Positions 41,986-52,347 of a DNA stretch of 64,000 nucleotides are shown here, in pieces. The stretch is from Belliella calami. GTDB taxonomy: Bacteria; Bacteroidota; Bacteroidia; Cytophagales; Cyclobacteriaceae. The first letter of the stretch is position 1. Each line of letters opens with the position of its first letter. The position numbers and the translations under genes are program-made. The stretch spans positions 62,001 through 126,000 of the forward strand of contig NZ_JAKZGS010000012.1 of assembly GCF_022549695.1 (NCBI RefSeq). The letters run 5' to 3'. The notes beneath the pieces were generated by a model. It made no database searches. It was not told the DNA's origin and saw only the letters and a program-made list of their open reading frames with translations.

Positions 41986-44868
41986 TTAAAACTTCAATAT
42001 GTATTCTTGAAGATTCTCTGAGCGATCAAGATTAAGTTTTTTTCGGAGTCTATACCGTGCTATCTCTACACCACGTATAGAGATATTCATTAAGTATGCA
42101 ATTTCTTTGGTAGAAAGATTCATTCTCAAATATGCACTTAGCTTGATTTCTTGGGGACTCAGGGTGTTGAATTCTTTTTTGAATCTTGACATAAAATCAC
42201 CGTGAACTTGATCAAAATGGATTTCAAATTGTTCCCAATCGTGATCTTCGGCAATATTTTTCTCTATGTTTTTAATCACTTTTTGAAGTTCATTTTTCAC
42301 TTCTTGGTTTCGGCTCTTTTTGATTATCGAATTCAAATTACTCCTCATATGATCTATAAATCCATTCTTTGTGATCAGATGCATGGTAGCAGTAGCGAGT
42401 TCTTTGTCCTTGATTTGAATTTCATGTTTGAGTTTTTCGGTTCTCAACTTTTCCACCTCTTCTTGTGTGATTTTTAGTTCAGAATCCTTTTCTTCGATGA
42501 CTCTTCGGGAGGCCGTTTTTAATTTTTGAGCCTTTTTCTGATACCTTTTTTCTATCGTTCTGTAGCTTAAATAAATACCTGCAATCACCATTACGGTGTA
42601 AAGAAAGTATGCGATGGTGCTTCGGTACCAAGGAGGTAAGATTACAAACGAATAACTCGCCACAGGACTGATTTCGTCAAAGAGATTCTTACTACGCACA
42701 TGAAAGGTGTAATTACCTTCTCTTAGGTTAGTATAGGCTTTTTCTCGCTTATCGACCCATTCACCATAGTCATTTTCAAGACCCTCTAACCAATATTGAA
42801 ATCGCAAGTCCTTTTCATTATTTGGAGTAGGGTTGGTACTTTCAAATCTGATATTGCCCTTTTTATATGGGATTTTGGGAATACTGTTTCTTGACTGATG
42901 CAGGTTTAGCTTGTTTTCGGAATAAGAATTTCCATGGAACAACAATGAATCAGAAGGCCCCGTCAAATAAACAGCTCGAATCAACGTAGGGAAGTTTGTC
43001 GAATGGATATTGTTTTCATTGAGATTAAAGTGCACAAATCCACCATTCGCCCCAAATAGTATTTCATTTCCCCGAAACGCAGAAATGTTTTGTAAGTCAT
43101 CATTTAGAAGTGGGAGTAATTGATTGAATATTTGATAGGTTTTAGTGTATGAACCATCTACATTTTTTTCTAACACACCGATTTCTGTTTCTCCAATGAA
43201 GTATATGTTCCCAATTTGGTCTTCTACCAAGTAGTGAATCAAAAAATCATCTTCAAAATAGTTTTTAAAGAAATCGTCTCTTTCGAATTTTTTTTCATTT
43301 TCTACAAATCTAAAAATCCCTGCTTGTGTCGTAAATACTAACCTATTGTTTATCTTCCAGACATTATTGAGGTTGGTTGTGAATAACCCTGATTCTGCCC
43401 CAAAAAATTCGACTTCCGCATTTTGGACTGCTTCATCCAACTTCAACCTATAGACACCTTTATAACCATGTGCAACCCAGATGTTTCCTTTTTCATCTTG
43501 CTCAATGACCCTGCTTGATCCATTGAAACCATTGATTTGCCTTAAATATTTTATGCCTTGAAGAGTTTTTTGATACAAATGCAGACCTGAATAACTGCCT
43601 ACCAGGATTAGATCAGGATGATTTTTCAAAAGCTGGAAGTTCCAAATCCCCGATGGCCCTTCTATCCTCACTGCTTCGTTATCTTTTATTACGAAGACAC
43701 CATCATTGTGAGCCACCAATAGGTCACCTTGAATAGACTTGATTTGATAGACTTGACCAGTAGAATTTTGAACCAAGTTGATGTCCGACCAATTATTATT
43801 CAATTCTTCCTGAAAATAGACACCATTGTTGGTTCCATAATAGATTTTCCCTTTTTCAAAGGTGCCATGATAGCCAGTGCCTGTCAGTCCTGAGTGTTGA
43901 TTGATTCTTCTAAATGGCAAGCCTAATTGCACCATGGTAAGCCCGTTGTTGTGCCCAATCCAGAGGTTTCCTGACAGATCTTCAAATAGCGAAATGATGG
44001 AATTGTTGTCCAACCCATTGTTTTTGTCCAATTGCATTATTTTCTTTCCATTGGAATCAAAAATCATCAAGCCATTTAGCTGTGTTCCTATTGCAATTTG
44101 GCCATTTCTAAGCATTAATGAAGTGTTGATTTTCCAGTTTTTACTTTCATTCCATGAATTGTCCAGAATGCCATTTGTCGTGATAGGAAACACCCCTTCA
44201 TCTCTTGTGAAAATCAAGTATTTTTCTGTGCTTTCCTTAATTATTCCAGTGACTAATTTATCTCCAAAAAAATCAGAATTCATTAAATCTATAAATTTTC
44301 CATCTTGTAATTTTTTCAGACCAGCACCAAATTCGTTTATGTAAAGCTGATTATTGCTGAAATGAAAACTTTCAAAATTTGTCTTACTTTCAATGCTATA
44401 CTTGAACCTTCTTTCCTCGTCAAAAACAAAAATTTTCTCGAATGTGCAAAAGTAGATTTCAGTATTTGAAATAAAGACTTTCCACACTTCCTCTAAATTT
44501 CGATCTTTTTCCGGGAGCTCTGATTTAAGTGAATTGAATACGAATTGGCCAAAATCATCTACTGAAAAGTATCCGAAATCACCTTGACCAGAAATATACA
44601 CAACACCTTTTTGATCTAACTGAACATGTCTTGTTTTAGCACCATTGGGAATAGCATGTCTTCTCCATGTGGTTCCGTCATGTTCTAAAAGTCCATAATT
44701 GTTGGCGACATAAATGATACCAGCATTGTTTTGAGCGATTGCATAATTTTGAATACCGCCTTGATAGTCTTGGCTTGAATAGTACTTTGAAAATGGTAAT
44801 CCTAAGTTTTGGGCAAATCCATTTATGCCAAACAGCAATAAAACTAAACATACAGGATATTTTTTCAT
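41986..44868 (-). CDS. Membrane-bound propeller/Y_Y_Y regulator with LuxR-type HTH, controlling the susCD locus
   Basis: The 960-residue protein has a signal peptide, then two-component-type propeller repeats over about 30-650 (LGIGTQLNGLMIFDSNGK-like blades such as LWIGHNNGLTM), a Y_Y_Y domain (RFQYWLEGLENDYGEWVDKR) and one transmembrane segment at about 750-770 (STIAYFLYTVMVIAGIYLSY). A coiled coil (about 775-830) and a C-terminal LuxR-type helix-turn-helix (about 900-955: LSAYLRMNLSTKEIAYLMNI then SIRGVEIARYRLRKKLNL) complete it. There is no histidine kinase or receiver domain, so the DNA-binding part is tethered to the membrane as a one-piece sensor. Divergent placement from susC indicates control of that operon in response to a glycan. 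Confidence 0.9.
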   Translation of the reverse strand: MKKYPVCLVLLLFGINGFAQNLGLPFSKYYSSQDYQGGIQNYAIAQNNAGIIYVANNYGLLEHDGTTWRRHAIPNGAKTRHVQLDQKGVVYISGQGDFGYFSVDDFGQFVFNSLKSELPEKDRNLEEVWKVFISNTEIYFCTFEKIFVFDEERRFKYSIESKTNFESFHFSNNQLYINEFGAGLKKLQDGKFIDLMNSDFFGDKLVTGIIKESTEKYLIFTRDEGVFPITTNGILDNSWNESKNWKINTSLMLRNGQIAIGTQLNGLMIFDSNGKKIMQLDKNNGLDNNSIISLFEDLSGNLWIGHNNGLTMVQLGLPFRRINQHSGLTGTGYHGTFEKGKIYYGTNNGVYFQEELNNNWSDINLVQNSTGQVYQIKSIQGDLLVAHNDGVFVIKDNEAVRIEGPSGIWNFQLLKNHPDLILVGSYSGLHLYQKTLQGIKYLRQINGFNGSSRVIEQDEKGNIWVAHGYKGVYRLKLDEAVQNAEVEFFGAESGLFTTNLNNVWKINNRLVFTTQAGIFRFVENEKKFERDDFFKNYFEDDFLIHYLVEDQIGNIYFIGETEIGVLEKNVDGSYTKTYQIFNQLLPLLNDDLQNISAFRGNEILFGANGGFVHFNLNENNIHSTNFPTLIRAVYLTGPSDSLLFHGNSYSENKLNLHQSRNSIPKIPYKKGNIRFESTNPTPNNEKDLRFQYWLEGLENDYGEWVDKREKAYTNLREGNYTFHVRSKNLFDEISPVASYSFVILPPWYRSTIAYFLYTVMVIAGIYLSYRTIEKRYQKKAQKLKTASRRVIEEKDSELKITQEEVEKLRTEKLKHEIQIKDKELATATMHLITKNGFIDHMRSNLNSIIKKSRNQEVKNELQKVIKNIEKNIAEDHDWEQFEIHFDQVHGDFMSRFKKEFNTLSPQEIKLSAYLRMNLSTKEIAYLMNISIRGVEIARYRLRKKLNLDRSENLQEYILKF

Positions 44869-45112
44869 TTTGGGTTTGAATTGTTAACCAAAGCAATATA
44901 ATAATTTTTGGTTGATGTATTCCAGTAAAAATATTTTTGCATTTTTTAGTAAGAAAAAAACGCCCTCAATTTTCATTTATAAGGTATTTTTGATCTATAT
45001 GTAGTGTTTTTGTGAAATGATTTTTTTCATGTTGATGTATTAATGATGTATAGCTAATTTTTGATTTGATTAAAGATATTTACTACTTGTACTATCAATA
45101 AATCCAAAACAA

Positions 45113-48100
45113 ATGAGAAAAATTTTATTACTGTGTTTTGCCTTTGCTCTGAGTTATGGAGTGTGGGCTCAATCATCACTAACCAAGGGAAAGGTTACAG
45201 ATGAAACGGGATTTCCTCTTCCTGGTGTCAGTGTACTCAAAGTAAATTCAACCGTTGGTACTGTCACAGATCTTGATGGGAATTATAGTATCAATGCTGC
45301 GACAGGAGATGAGCTTCGTTTTTCATTTATAGGTTTCAAATCCCAAGTTGTACCTGTAGGAAGTAGTAGCGAAATCAATGTAGTTCTGGAAGAAGATCTA
45401 ACCAATTTGAATGAAGTGGTTGTTATTGGTTATGGTTCTGCTACTAAAAGGGAGTTGACAGGTGCTACGTCACAAGTTAAAGGTGAAGCGATTGAGGCGA
45501 TGAATATGCCTCGTGTGGATCAGGCACTTCAAGGGAAAATCGCCGGTGTAAACATTACAACAAATTCCGGTGCTCCTGGAGGAACTTCTAATATCAGAAT
45601 TAGAGGTATAGGTACTTTTGGAGACAATGACCCGCTTATCTTGGTAGATGGAGTCATCTACGATGCAGCTGGGTTAAATGCGCTCAACCCAAATGACATT
45701 GAATCTGTCAATGTATTAAAAGATGGGACGGCCGGTATCTATGGTGTAAGGGCCGCCAACGGTGTGATTTTGATCGAAACTAAAAAGGGTAGCCTAGGGT
45801 CAAAACCGAGACTTGATTTTAATGCCTATTATGGTGTGCAGGAAACAGCTAGAAAACTAGACTTGCTCAATGCAAGAGAATATGCAATTCTTAAAAATGA
45901 AGCTTTTGCAGCAGGTGGACAGGCTTTGCCTTTCAATAATACCGCTTTGGGTGAAGGTACAAATTGGCAGGATGCGGTGTTTCAAGAAGCACCTATCCAA
46001 GAATATAATATGACCGTAACAGGCGGGACTCAAAAGACCTCTTATTCGATTGGGGGTTCTTATTTTGCGCAAGAAGGAATAGTTGGAGGTCCAAAGGCGA
46101 ATTTTGAGCGTTACAATGCCAGAATCAACTTTACGACTGAATTGGCTCCAAGAGTGAAATTCACAAATGTATTATTGTTTACAAGAGAAGAAAGCAGTGG
46201 ATTAGCTCAAGGTGGAATTGGTTCGGTTCTCTATAACACAATCAATGCCTATCCTACAGAAACTATCAGAGTTGGAAACAGGTACTCTTATTTGGAAAAT
46301 GTCAATGACATTATCAATCCAATTGCTCAGATGGAGAATACCTACAACAACAATTATGTAAATAAGCTTGTAGGTAAAGAAGAGATAGAGTACAAAATCA
46401 ATAGCAATTTCACTTGGACTGGGCGTGTAGGGTACAACTACGCAATGGTAGATTCCAAGACTTTCAACCCATTGGTATGGTATGGACCTGGTAAATTTGC
46501 CAACTCTGCCAGAAATGAAAACCTTGATCCGGTATTGGTAGATGTGGGAGGTTTAGAGATTGAGAGAGGTGCAAGTGTGTCTGAGTCCAGAAATACTTTT
46601 TTGGATTACAATCTTGAAACATTTTTGAACTATGAGAATTCTTTTGGTCAAGATCATAGAGTGAAAGGAATGTTTGGACTTTCCTTGGTAGGAAACAGAA
46701 GTGAAGGACTAAACGGCACAGGTTTCAACATACCTAACAATGATTTGAATTTTGCAGATATCTCTGCAAATCAAGCTCCAGGTGGTTTCTTAAATAATGT
46801 GGGGTCATTCCAAAGCAGACAAAGGCTTACATCGGCTTTTGTTAGAGGTGAGTATGATTACAAGCAGCGTTACTTTGTATCTGCAATCTTGAGAAGAGAC
46901 GGATCAACCAATTTTGGGCCAAACAACAGAATCGGTTATTTCCCCGCAATCTCAGGTGCTTGGTTGATTTCAGATGAGTCTTTCTTCAACGTGAAGGCGA
47001 TTGATTTCATGAAGCTAAGAACCAGTTTTGGTGTATCCGGAAATGATCAGATTGGTTTGTTTCGATATCGTGGTTTGCTGAATGGTTCTGCTACTTATGT
47101 TTTCAATGACTTGATCGTCAATGGTGCGGCTATTGGAAATACTAGTAATCCTGATTTGAAATGGGAAACGACCTACCAAACGAATATTGGTTTGGATTTT
47201 TCATTGTTCAATAGCTTAGATTTCACAGCAAACTATTTCATCAAAAACACGAAAGACCTATTGTTTCAGCCAGATGTTTCAGCATTATTAGGTTCTTATG
47301 GGCCAGGTGGTTCACCTCCCGTGATTAATGCAGGTGATGTGTTGAATAGAGGACTTGAATTGGAACTAGGATATGGCACCAATAGGAGTGAAGGAGTGAA
47401 TTTCAGGTTTGATTATAATGTGACTTTTTTGAAAAATGAAGTTACAGCTGTGCCAGAAGGATTTGAATTTATCCCAGGAGCTGCCTTTAGTGTCGGCGGA
47501 AATGTAGCTACAAGATTCCAAAAAGGTTTCCCAATAGGATACTTTGTGGGTTATCAGACAGATGGTATTTTCCAAACAGCGGAAGAAATTGCTTCCAGTC
47601 CAGTAGCCCAGCCAGGTGCACAGCCTGGTGACTTGAAATTTGTCGATCAAAATGGTGATGGAGTAATCAATTTTGGAGATGATTCTGACAGAACCATGAT
47701 TGGTTCTCCAATTCCAAATATGATAATGGGTTTCAACTTTAATGTTGATTTCAAAGGTTTTGACGTAGGAGCGAATGTTTATGCTGCTTTGGGGCAGGAT
47801 ATCATCCGAAATTATGAAAGACAGCAGCCGTTTGCAAACCAGCTTGCTTACAATATTGACAGATGGACAGGTCCAGGCACTTCAAATGAAGTCCCAAGAT
47901 TGACTACAGGAGCTACTAGGAATACTGTTTTTTCAGATTTCTATGTAGAAGATGGTTCTTTTGTGAGATTGAGAAATGTTCAGCTTGGATATACAATTCC
48001 AAATACAATTTCCCAAAAAATTGGCATTCAATATTTCAGGTTTTATTTAGCCGCCAACAACCTCGTTACCTTGACAAGGTATCAAGGATTTGATCCGGAT

Positions 48101-48193
48101 GTGGGATCAGGAAATCCACTTTTTGCAGGTGTAGATAATGGGATTTATCCTCAGGCACGCACATTTATGGCAGGTTTAAATATTAAATTTTAA
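45113..48193 (+). CDS. susC: SusC-type TonB-dependent outer-membrane transporter
   Basis: The 1026-residue protein has a signal peptide (ILLLCFAFALSYGVWAQ), an N-terminal carboxypeptidase-like domain (VTDETGFPLPGVSVLKVNST then GTVTDLDGNYSI), the plug domain (DQALQGKIAGVNITTNSGAP, GGTSNIRIRGIGTFG, DPLILVDGVIYD, LKDGTAGIYGVRAANGVI) and a long beta-barrel ending QARTFMAGLNIKF. SusC-type transporters import oligosaccharides captured by SusD using TonB energy. The GH16 enzyme downstream points to laminarin-type glucan. It starts a four-gene operon, 6 bases before susD. Confidence 0.97.
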   Translation: MRKILLLCFAFALSYGVWAQSSLTKGKVTDETGFPLPGVSVLKVNSTVGTVTDLDGNYSINAATGDELRFSFIGFKSQVVPVGSSSEINVVLEEDLTNLNEVVVIGYGSATKRELTGATSQVKGEAIEAMNMPRVDQALQGKIAGVNITTNSGAPGGTSNIRIRGIGTFGDNDPLILVDGVIYDAAGLNALNPNDIESVNVLKDGTAGIYGVRAANGVILIETKKGSLGSKPRLDFNAYYGVQETARKLDLLNAREYAILKNEAFAAGGQALPFNNTALGEGTNWQDAVFQEAPIQEYNMTVTGGTQKTSYSIGGSYFAQEGIVGGPKANFERYNARINFTTELAPRVKFTNVLLFTREESSGLAQGGIGSVLYNTINAYPTETIRVGNRYSYLENVNDIINPIAQMENTYNNNYVNKLVGKEEIEYKINSNFTWTGRVGYNYAMVDSKTFNPLVWYGPGKFANSARNENLDPVLVDVGGLEIERGASVSESRNTFLDYNLETFLNYENSFGQDHRVKGMFGLSLVGNRSEGLNGTGFNIPNNDLNFADISANQAPGGFLNNVGSFQSRQRLTSAFVRGEYDYKQRYFVSAILRRDGSTNFGPNNRIGYFPAISGAWLISDESFFNVKAIDFMKLRTSFGVSGNDQIGLFRYRGLLNGSATYVFNDLIVNGAAIGNTSNPDLKWETTYQTNIGLDFSLFNSLDFTANYFIKNTKDLLFQPDVSALLGSYGPGGSPPVINAGDVLNRGLELELGYGTNRSEGVNFRFDYNVTFLKNEVTAVPEGFEFIPGAAFSVGGNVATRFQKGFPIGYFVGYQTDGIFQTAEEIASSPVAQPGAQPGDLKFVDQNGDGVINFGDDSDRTMIGSPIPNMIMGFNFNVDFKGFDVGANVYAALGQDIIRNYERQQPFANQLAYNIDRWTGPGTSNEVPRLTTGATRNTVFSDFYVEDGSFVRLRNVQLGYTIPNTISQKIGIQYFRFYLAANNLVTLTRYQGFDPDVGSGNPLFAGVDNGIYPQARTFMAGLNIKF

Positions 48194-48198
48194 AAATC

Positions 48199-49671
48199 AT
48201 GAAAAATACATATAAATGGTTACTATTCATGCCTTTATGGATATTTACCGCATGTGACAGTTTATTGGATATAGATCCTGAGTTTACCCAGGATGCAGAA
48301 AACTTCTTCAATACAGAAGAGGATTTTAACAGGGCGATCATTGGGGTTTATGACATGATGCAGCCAGCATATCTGAATATGTGGATAGGTGAGATTGCAT
48401 CTGACAATTCTATAGCTGGTGGAGAAAGTGTCAATGACAGTAGAGGTCTTCATGAGATCGAAAGTATGACTCATGGCGGGGTCAATGAAGAGTTGAGAGC
48501 AGTGATGCGAGTGAATTATACAGGTATTGCAAGGGCTAACTATATTTTCGAAAATCAAGATAATCTTGATTTTGCAGGTAAGGATCTAATTCTTGCAGAA
48601 GCAAAAATGATGCGTGCATACTTCTATTTCAATTTGGTGACATATTTTGGAGATATGCCTTTGATCGTAGATAGAAGGTTGTCTATCAATGAAGTGTCTA
48701 ATACCCCTAGGGCTCCAAAAGCTGAAATTTATCAGCAAATTGAGTCAGACTTAAGGGATGCCATTGCAGTGCTTCCTGCTACTGTCAATGAAACAGGTAG
48801 ACTGACAAGTGGTGCAGGAAAAGCACTATTGGGTAAGGCGCTTTTGTATCAAAACAAATATGCTGAAGCAGCTACTGTTTTGGGCGAGTTAATAGATAAC
48901 AATCAGGGTGGGTATGGTTTATTTTCGGATTATACTACACTATTCTATGCAGCTAATCAAAATATAGCAGAGGACGTATTGACAATTCAGTTCAGTGGAC
49001 TCCAAGGTGGAGATTATGGTTGTTTGGTTTGTCTGAATGGAAATGCAGCAGTAGGGTTTCATAGTATAAGATTATATAATGGCCCACTCTATGCAGATGG
49101 CAATAGCTATAATCTGCCTACTCAAGATTTGTATGATTCTTTTGCAGATGGTGATATCAGACGAGATGCGACAGCTTTGAATCTTGATGAGTTCATTGCA
49201 GCACAGCCAAATGCTTCAGAGATCACCTATGCAATTGGTGGTGGTGGTCATACAGGTTTTTTCAACAATAAGTATATCAAAAGGTTAAATGAAAGAGGGC
49301 TTCCTGATGATGACCTTACAAGCCCCTTGAATTATAGAGTAATCAGATGGGCTGATGTATTGTTGATGGCTGCGGAGTCTTTTCAAAGGTCAGGAAATGA
49401 TGGAAGGGCAAGAACTGAATTGAATAAAGTTAGAAGCAGGGTTTCGATGCCTGCTGTGAATAGCTCAGGTGACGCGCTTTACCAAGCTATTCTCAACGAA
49501 AGAAGGTTTGAGTTGTCTGGGGAAGGTTATAGATTCTTTGATTTGGTAAGAACAGGTCAGGCTGCTAGCAGAATCAATGGATTTGTTACAGGTAAACACG
49601 AGTTGTTTCCCATTCCTCAGGTTGAAATTGATCTTGCTGGTGGTATTTGGAATCAAAATCCTGGCTATTAA
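48199..49671 (+). CDS. susD: SusD-family surface glycan-binding lipoprotein
   Basis: SusD proteins sit on the cell surface over the SusC barrel and capture glycan chains. The 490-residue protein has a lipoprotein signal (LLFMPLWIFTAC), the usual start DSLLDIDPEFTQDAENFFNT, helical TPR-like parts (EAKMMRAYFYFNLVTYFGDM, LGKALLYQNKYAEAATVLGE) and the C-terminal block (INYRVIRWADVLLMAAESF-like, LNERRFELSGEGYRFFDLVR, HELFPIPQVEIDL). It follows susC by 5 bases. The ligand is inferred from the enzyme in the operon. Confidence 0.96.
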   Translation: MKNTYKWLLFMPLWIFTACDSLLDIDPEFTQDAENFFNTEEDFNRAIIGVYDMMQPAYLNMWIGEIASDNSIAGGESVNDSRGLHEIESMTHGGVNEELRAVMRVNYTGIARANYIFENQDNLDFAGKDLILAEAKMMRAYFYFNLVTYFGDMPLIVDRRLSINEVSNTPRAPKAEIYQQIESDLRDAIAVLPATVNETGRLTSGAGKALLGKALLYQNKYAEAATVLGELIDNNQGGYGLFSDYTTLFYAANQNIAEDVLTIQFSGLQGGDYGCLVCLNGNAAVGFHSIRLYNGPLYADGNSYNLPTQDLYDSFADGDIRRDATALNLDEFIAAQPNASEITYAIGGGGHTGFFNNKYIKRLNERGLPDDDLTSPLNYRVIRWADVLLMAAESFQRSGNDGRARTELNKVRSRVSMPAVNSSGDALYQAILNERRFELSGEGYRFFDLVRTGQAASRINGFVTGKHELFPIPQVEIDLAGGIWNQNPGY

Positions 49672-49683
49672 AACAAAAATCAC

Positions 49684-51165
49684 ATGAAAAGATATTTAAA
49701 ATATATATGGTTAATGCTGCCAATATTGGTTTTGGCAGCCTGTGTGGAGGAATATTCCTTAGAAGGAAACCCACCTACAGAAGCAGAGGCAAATTTCGGC
49801 TTCCAGCCAACAGCCACTAGTGACAATATTCTCCAGTTTACTGCTGATAATGACTTTTTCATTATGAATTGGGATTTGGGAAATGGAGCTACAGGAACAG
49901 GTAAAACCGTGACAGGAACTTATCCATTGGCAGGTACTTATACGGTTACGCTCACAGTTTTCAATAATGCAGGAAATGTATCATTTAGTAGAGAAATAGA
50001 AATCGCGGAGACAGATCCTCTTCTTTTGGATAAGCCATTATTTAATGCTCTAACAGGTGGAGCTGCAGCTACAGAAGGTAAAACTTGGAAGATTGACGCC
50101 TCTCGTCCTGGACATTTTGGTGTAGGGCCAAACCCATCTGCAGCGGGAGATTTCCCTGAGTGGTATGCAGCCCAAGCCAACGAAAAAGAAGGTTCTGGAA
50201 TGTACACTGATAGATATACTTTCTTCTTGGATGGGTTCAATTTCAATATGGAGACCAACGGTTTTGTTTATTTGAATGCAGCTCAAGGAAGTAGTTTCCC
50301 AGGAGCTTTCGATCCAGGTGTAGGAGATCTTTCTGCTCCATATGAAGCTCCTGATAATTTAAAATGGAGCATAATCGAACCTGAAGGGGCGTATCCTGAA
50401 TTGACTATTTCTCCAGGAGGATTTTTGGGATATTTTGCCGGAGGTAGAACTTACCAAATAATCAATATTGAGGAGAATGAATTGTTTTTGAGAATGGTAG
50501 ATCAAGCAAATACAGAACTGGCATGGTATATCCGTTTGATCCCGGAGGATTTTGATCCTGGGGAAGAGCCAGAACCAGAGCCTGAGCCTATTGATCCTAC
50601 TGTATTCGCCTTGCAGAGTTTGATTGGAGATGGGACAAAAGCATGGAGGCTAAAGCCAGCAGCGGGGGCTTTTGGTGTTGGGCCAGGGCCTGGCAGTGAT
50701 GCGTTTTTCCCTAATGGAAATGATATTTCTGAAGACAGAGCTTGCTTGTTCAATGATCTATTTATTTTCAGCGAAGGAGGTCAATTCTCTTACGATCCCC
50801 AAGGTGATATTTTCGCAGAGTCGTACATGGGTACTGGAAGTGAAGGTTGTCAGCCAGCTTCCAATCTAGTGGGTACTCCAGGTGAAGCTTGGGGGCCAGG
50901 TACACATTCGTTTTCTTTAACAGAAGCCACTGCTACCGAAACAGCAAAGATTACGGTAACAGGTACTGGTGCTTTTATCGTACTTCCAAAAGCATTTAAT
51001 GGTGGGGAATACGGTGCTGGCCCTCCTGAAGCAAATAGATCAGTTACATATGATGTGATTGGTTATGTCAATGAAGGAGGTCAGGAAGAATTAACCATCA
51101 CAATCAATATTAATGAAGCAGATGGTATATTCTGGTCATTTGTTTTGATTCCTGATAATGATTAA
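49684..51165 (+). CDS. PKD-domain surface lipoprotein with two copies of a GHFGVGP-type domain
   Basis: The 493-residue protein has a lipoprotein signal (LMLPILVLAAC, Cys20), a PKD domain (about 35-108: TYPLAGTYTVTLTVFNNAGN) and two related domains at about 119-287 and 306-493. Each opens with K-x-W-(K/R)-(I/L) leading to G-x-FGVGP-x-P (EGKTWKIDASRPGHFGVGPN; GTKAWRLKPAAGAFGVGPGP). A Pro-Glu linker (EPEPEPEP) separates them. Proteins at this position, between susD and a GH16 gene, serve as surface glycan-binding proteins in laminarin loci, so the duplicated domain is probably a carbohydrate-binding module. This is inferred from context; I cannot name the family. It is 12 bases after susD and 2 before the GH16 gene. 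Confidence 0.82.
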   Translation: MKRYLKYIWLMLPILVLAACVEEYSLEGNPPTEAEANFGFQPTATSDNILQFTADNDFFIMNWDLGNGATGTGKTVTGTYPLAGTYTVTLTVFNNAGNVSFSREIEIAETDPLLLDKPLFNALTGGAAATEGKTWKIDASRPGHFGVGPNPSAAGDFPEWYAAQANEKEGSGMYTDRYTFFLDGFNFNMETNGFVYLNAAQGSSFPGAFDPGVGDLSAPYEAPDNLKWSIIEPEGAYPELTISPGGFLGYFAGGRTYQIINIEENELFLRMVDQANTELAWYIRLIPEDFDPGEEPEPEPEPIDPTVFALQSLIGDGTKAWRLKPAAGAFGVGPGPGSDAFFPNGNDISEDRACLFNDLFIFSEGGQFSYDPQGDIFAESYMGTGSEGCQPASNLVGTPGEAWGPGTHSFSLTEATATETAKITVTGTGAFIVLPKAFNGGEYGAGPPEANRSVTYDVIGYVNEGGQEELTITININEADGIFWSFVLIPDND

Positions 51166-51167
51166 AA

Positions 51168-52298
51168 ATGATAGTTATGTTTAAAATGATTCAATTCTTG
51201 TTCGTTTTTCTAACGCTTGTTGGTGCTAATTCCTGCACACAAGACGAAGTTGATGAACAAGTTATCCTTCCTACTAACTTGGAAGTGACTATTACTGAAC
51301 TGGAAAACGGGATGGTTAAAGTAGGTTTTTCAGCTGAAAAAGTGAATTTCTTCAGAGTGAGTTTCGGTGTGAACAATAGCTCTCCTGAGCTTGTCTCAGG
51401 CAGAGAGGTGACATATAGATACGATCAGGTCGGAGAATACACTATTACTGTTCAGGCACATGCCACAGAGGCTGATTTCATCAAAAAGGAAGAAACCGTA
51501 ACTATCACTGAGCAATCTCTTGGCATTGGATTTCCTACTTCTGGATTTGAGTCTCCAATAACTTATGATGGATACTCTTTATCATGGAGTGACGAGTTCA
51601 ATACTTCAACTTTATCCAGTGATTGGGTTTTCGAGATCGGAGACGGGTGTCCCGGACTTTGTGGTTGGGGGAATAACGAGTTGCAATACTATCGGAGAGA
51701 AAATACAGAACTCAAAGATGGCTATTTGGTAATCACGGCAAAGCAAGAGAGTATTGGTGGTAGAAACTATACATCTTCAAGATTGAAAACACAAGGTAAA
51801 CAAGTGTTTCAATATGGTAGGATCGATATTCGTGCAGCATTACCTAAAGGTCAAGGGATTTGGCCTGCTTTCTGGATGCTTGGCGAAAGTATTACAGACA
51901 TCAGCTGGCCAGCATGTGGAGAAATTGATATCATGGAGATGGTAGGAGGAAGTGCAAGTGGTAGGGATGATACTGTGCACGGCACACTTCATTGGGACAA
52001 CAATGGGAGCTATTCATACAAGGGCGGGAAATTGACTCTCCCTGGAGCAGCAAAGTTGGCAGACAATTTCCATGTTTATTCCATTATTTGGGATGAAAAT
52101 AAGATTGTTTGGTTACTGGATGATGAGGTGTTTCACGAACAAGATATCAGTCCTGCAGCGATGGATGAATTTAGAAAACCATTCTTTTTGTTGATCAATA
52201 TGGCGGTTGGTGGAAATTGGCCAGGTAATCCTGACGGAACGACAATCTTACCTCAGCAAATGGCGGTGGACTATGTTCGTGTATTTGAGAAAAATTAA
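51168..52298 (+). CDS. GH16 endo-beta-glucanase, probably laminarinase, lipoprotein
   Basis: The 376-residue enzyme has a lipoprotein signal (FLFVFLTLVGANSC, Cys23), a PKD-like domain at about 35-115 and a GH16 catalytic domain from about 130. The active-site motif is GEIDIMEM (251-258): Glu252 is the nucleophile, Asp254 assists and Glu257 is the acid/base. WSDEFNTSTLSSDWVFEIGD and PKGQGIWPAFWMLGE are typical of laminarinase members, which cut beta-1,3-glucan. The signal could start at residue 1, 4 or 7. A surface lipoprotein next to susCD suggests initial cleavage of the polysaccharide outside the cell. No GH3 or other exo-enzyme is in the window. Confidence 0.93.
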   Translation: MIVMFKMIQFLFVFLTLVGANSCTQDEVDEQVILPTNLEVTITELENGMVKVGFSAEKVNFFRVSFGVNNSSPELVSGREVTYRYDQVGEYTITVQAHATEADFIKKEETVTITEQSLGIGFPTSGFESPITYDGYSLSWSDEFNTSTLSSDWVFEIGDGCPGLCGWGNNELQYYRRENTELKDGYLVITAKQESIGGRNYTSSRLKTQGKQVFQYGRIDIRAALPKGQGIWPAFWMLGESITDISWPACGEIDIMEMVGGSASGRDDTVHGTLHWDNNGSYSYKGGKLTLPGAAKLADNFHVYSIIWDENKIVWLLDDEVFHEQDISPAAMDEFRKPFFLLINMAVGGNWPGNPDGTTILPQQMAVDYVRVFEKN

Positions 52299-52347
52299 GA
52301 CCTATTAATAATACATTGTAGTTATTCCTATTATTGAAAGACAAAAT

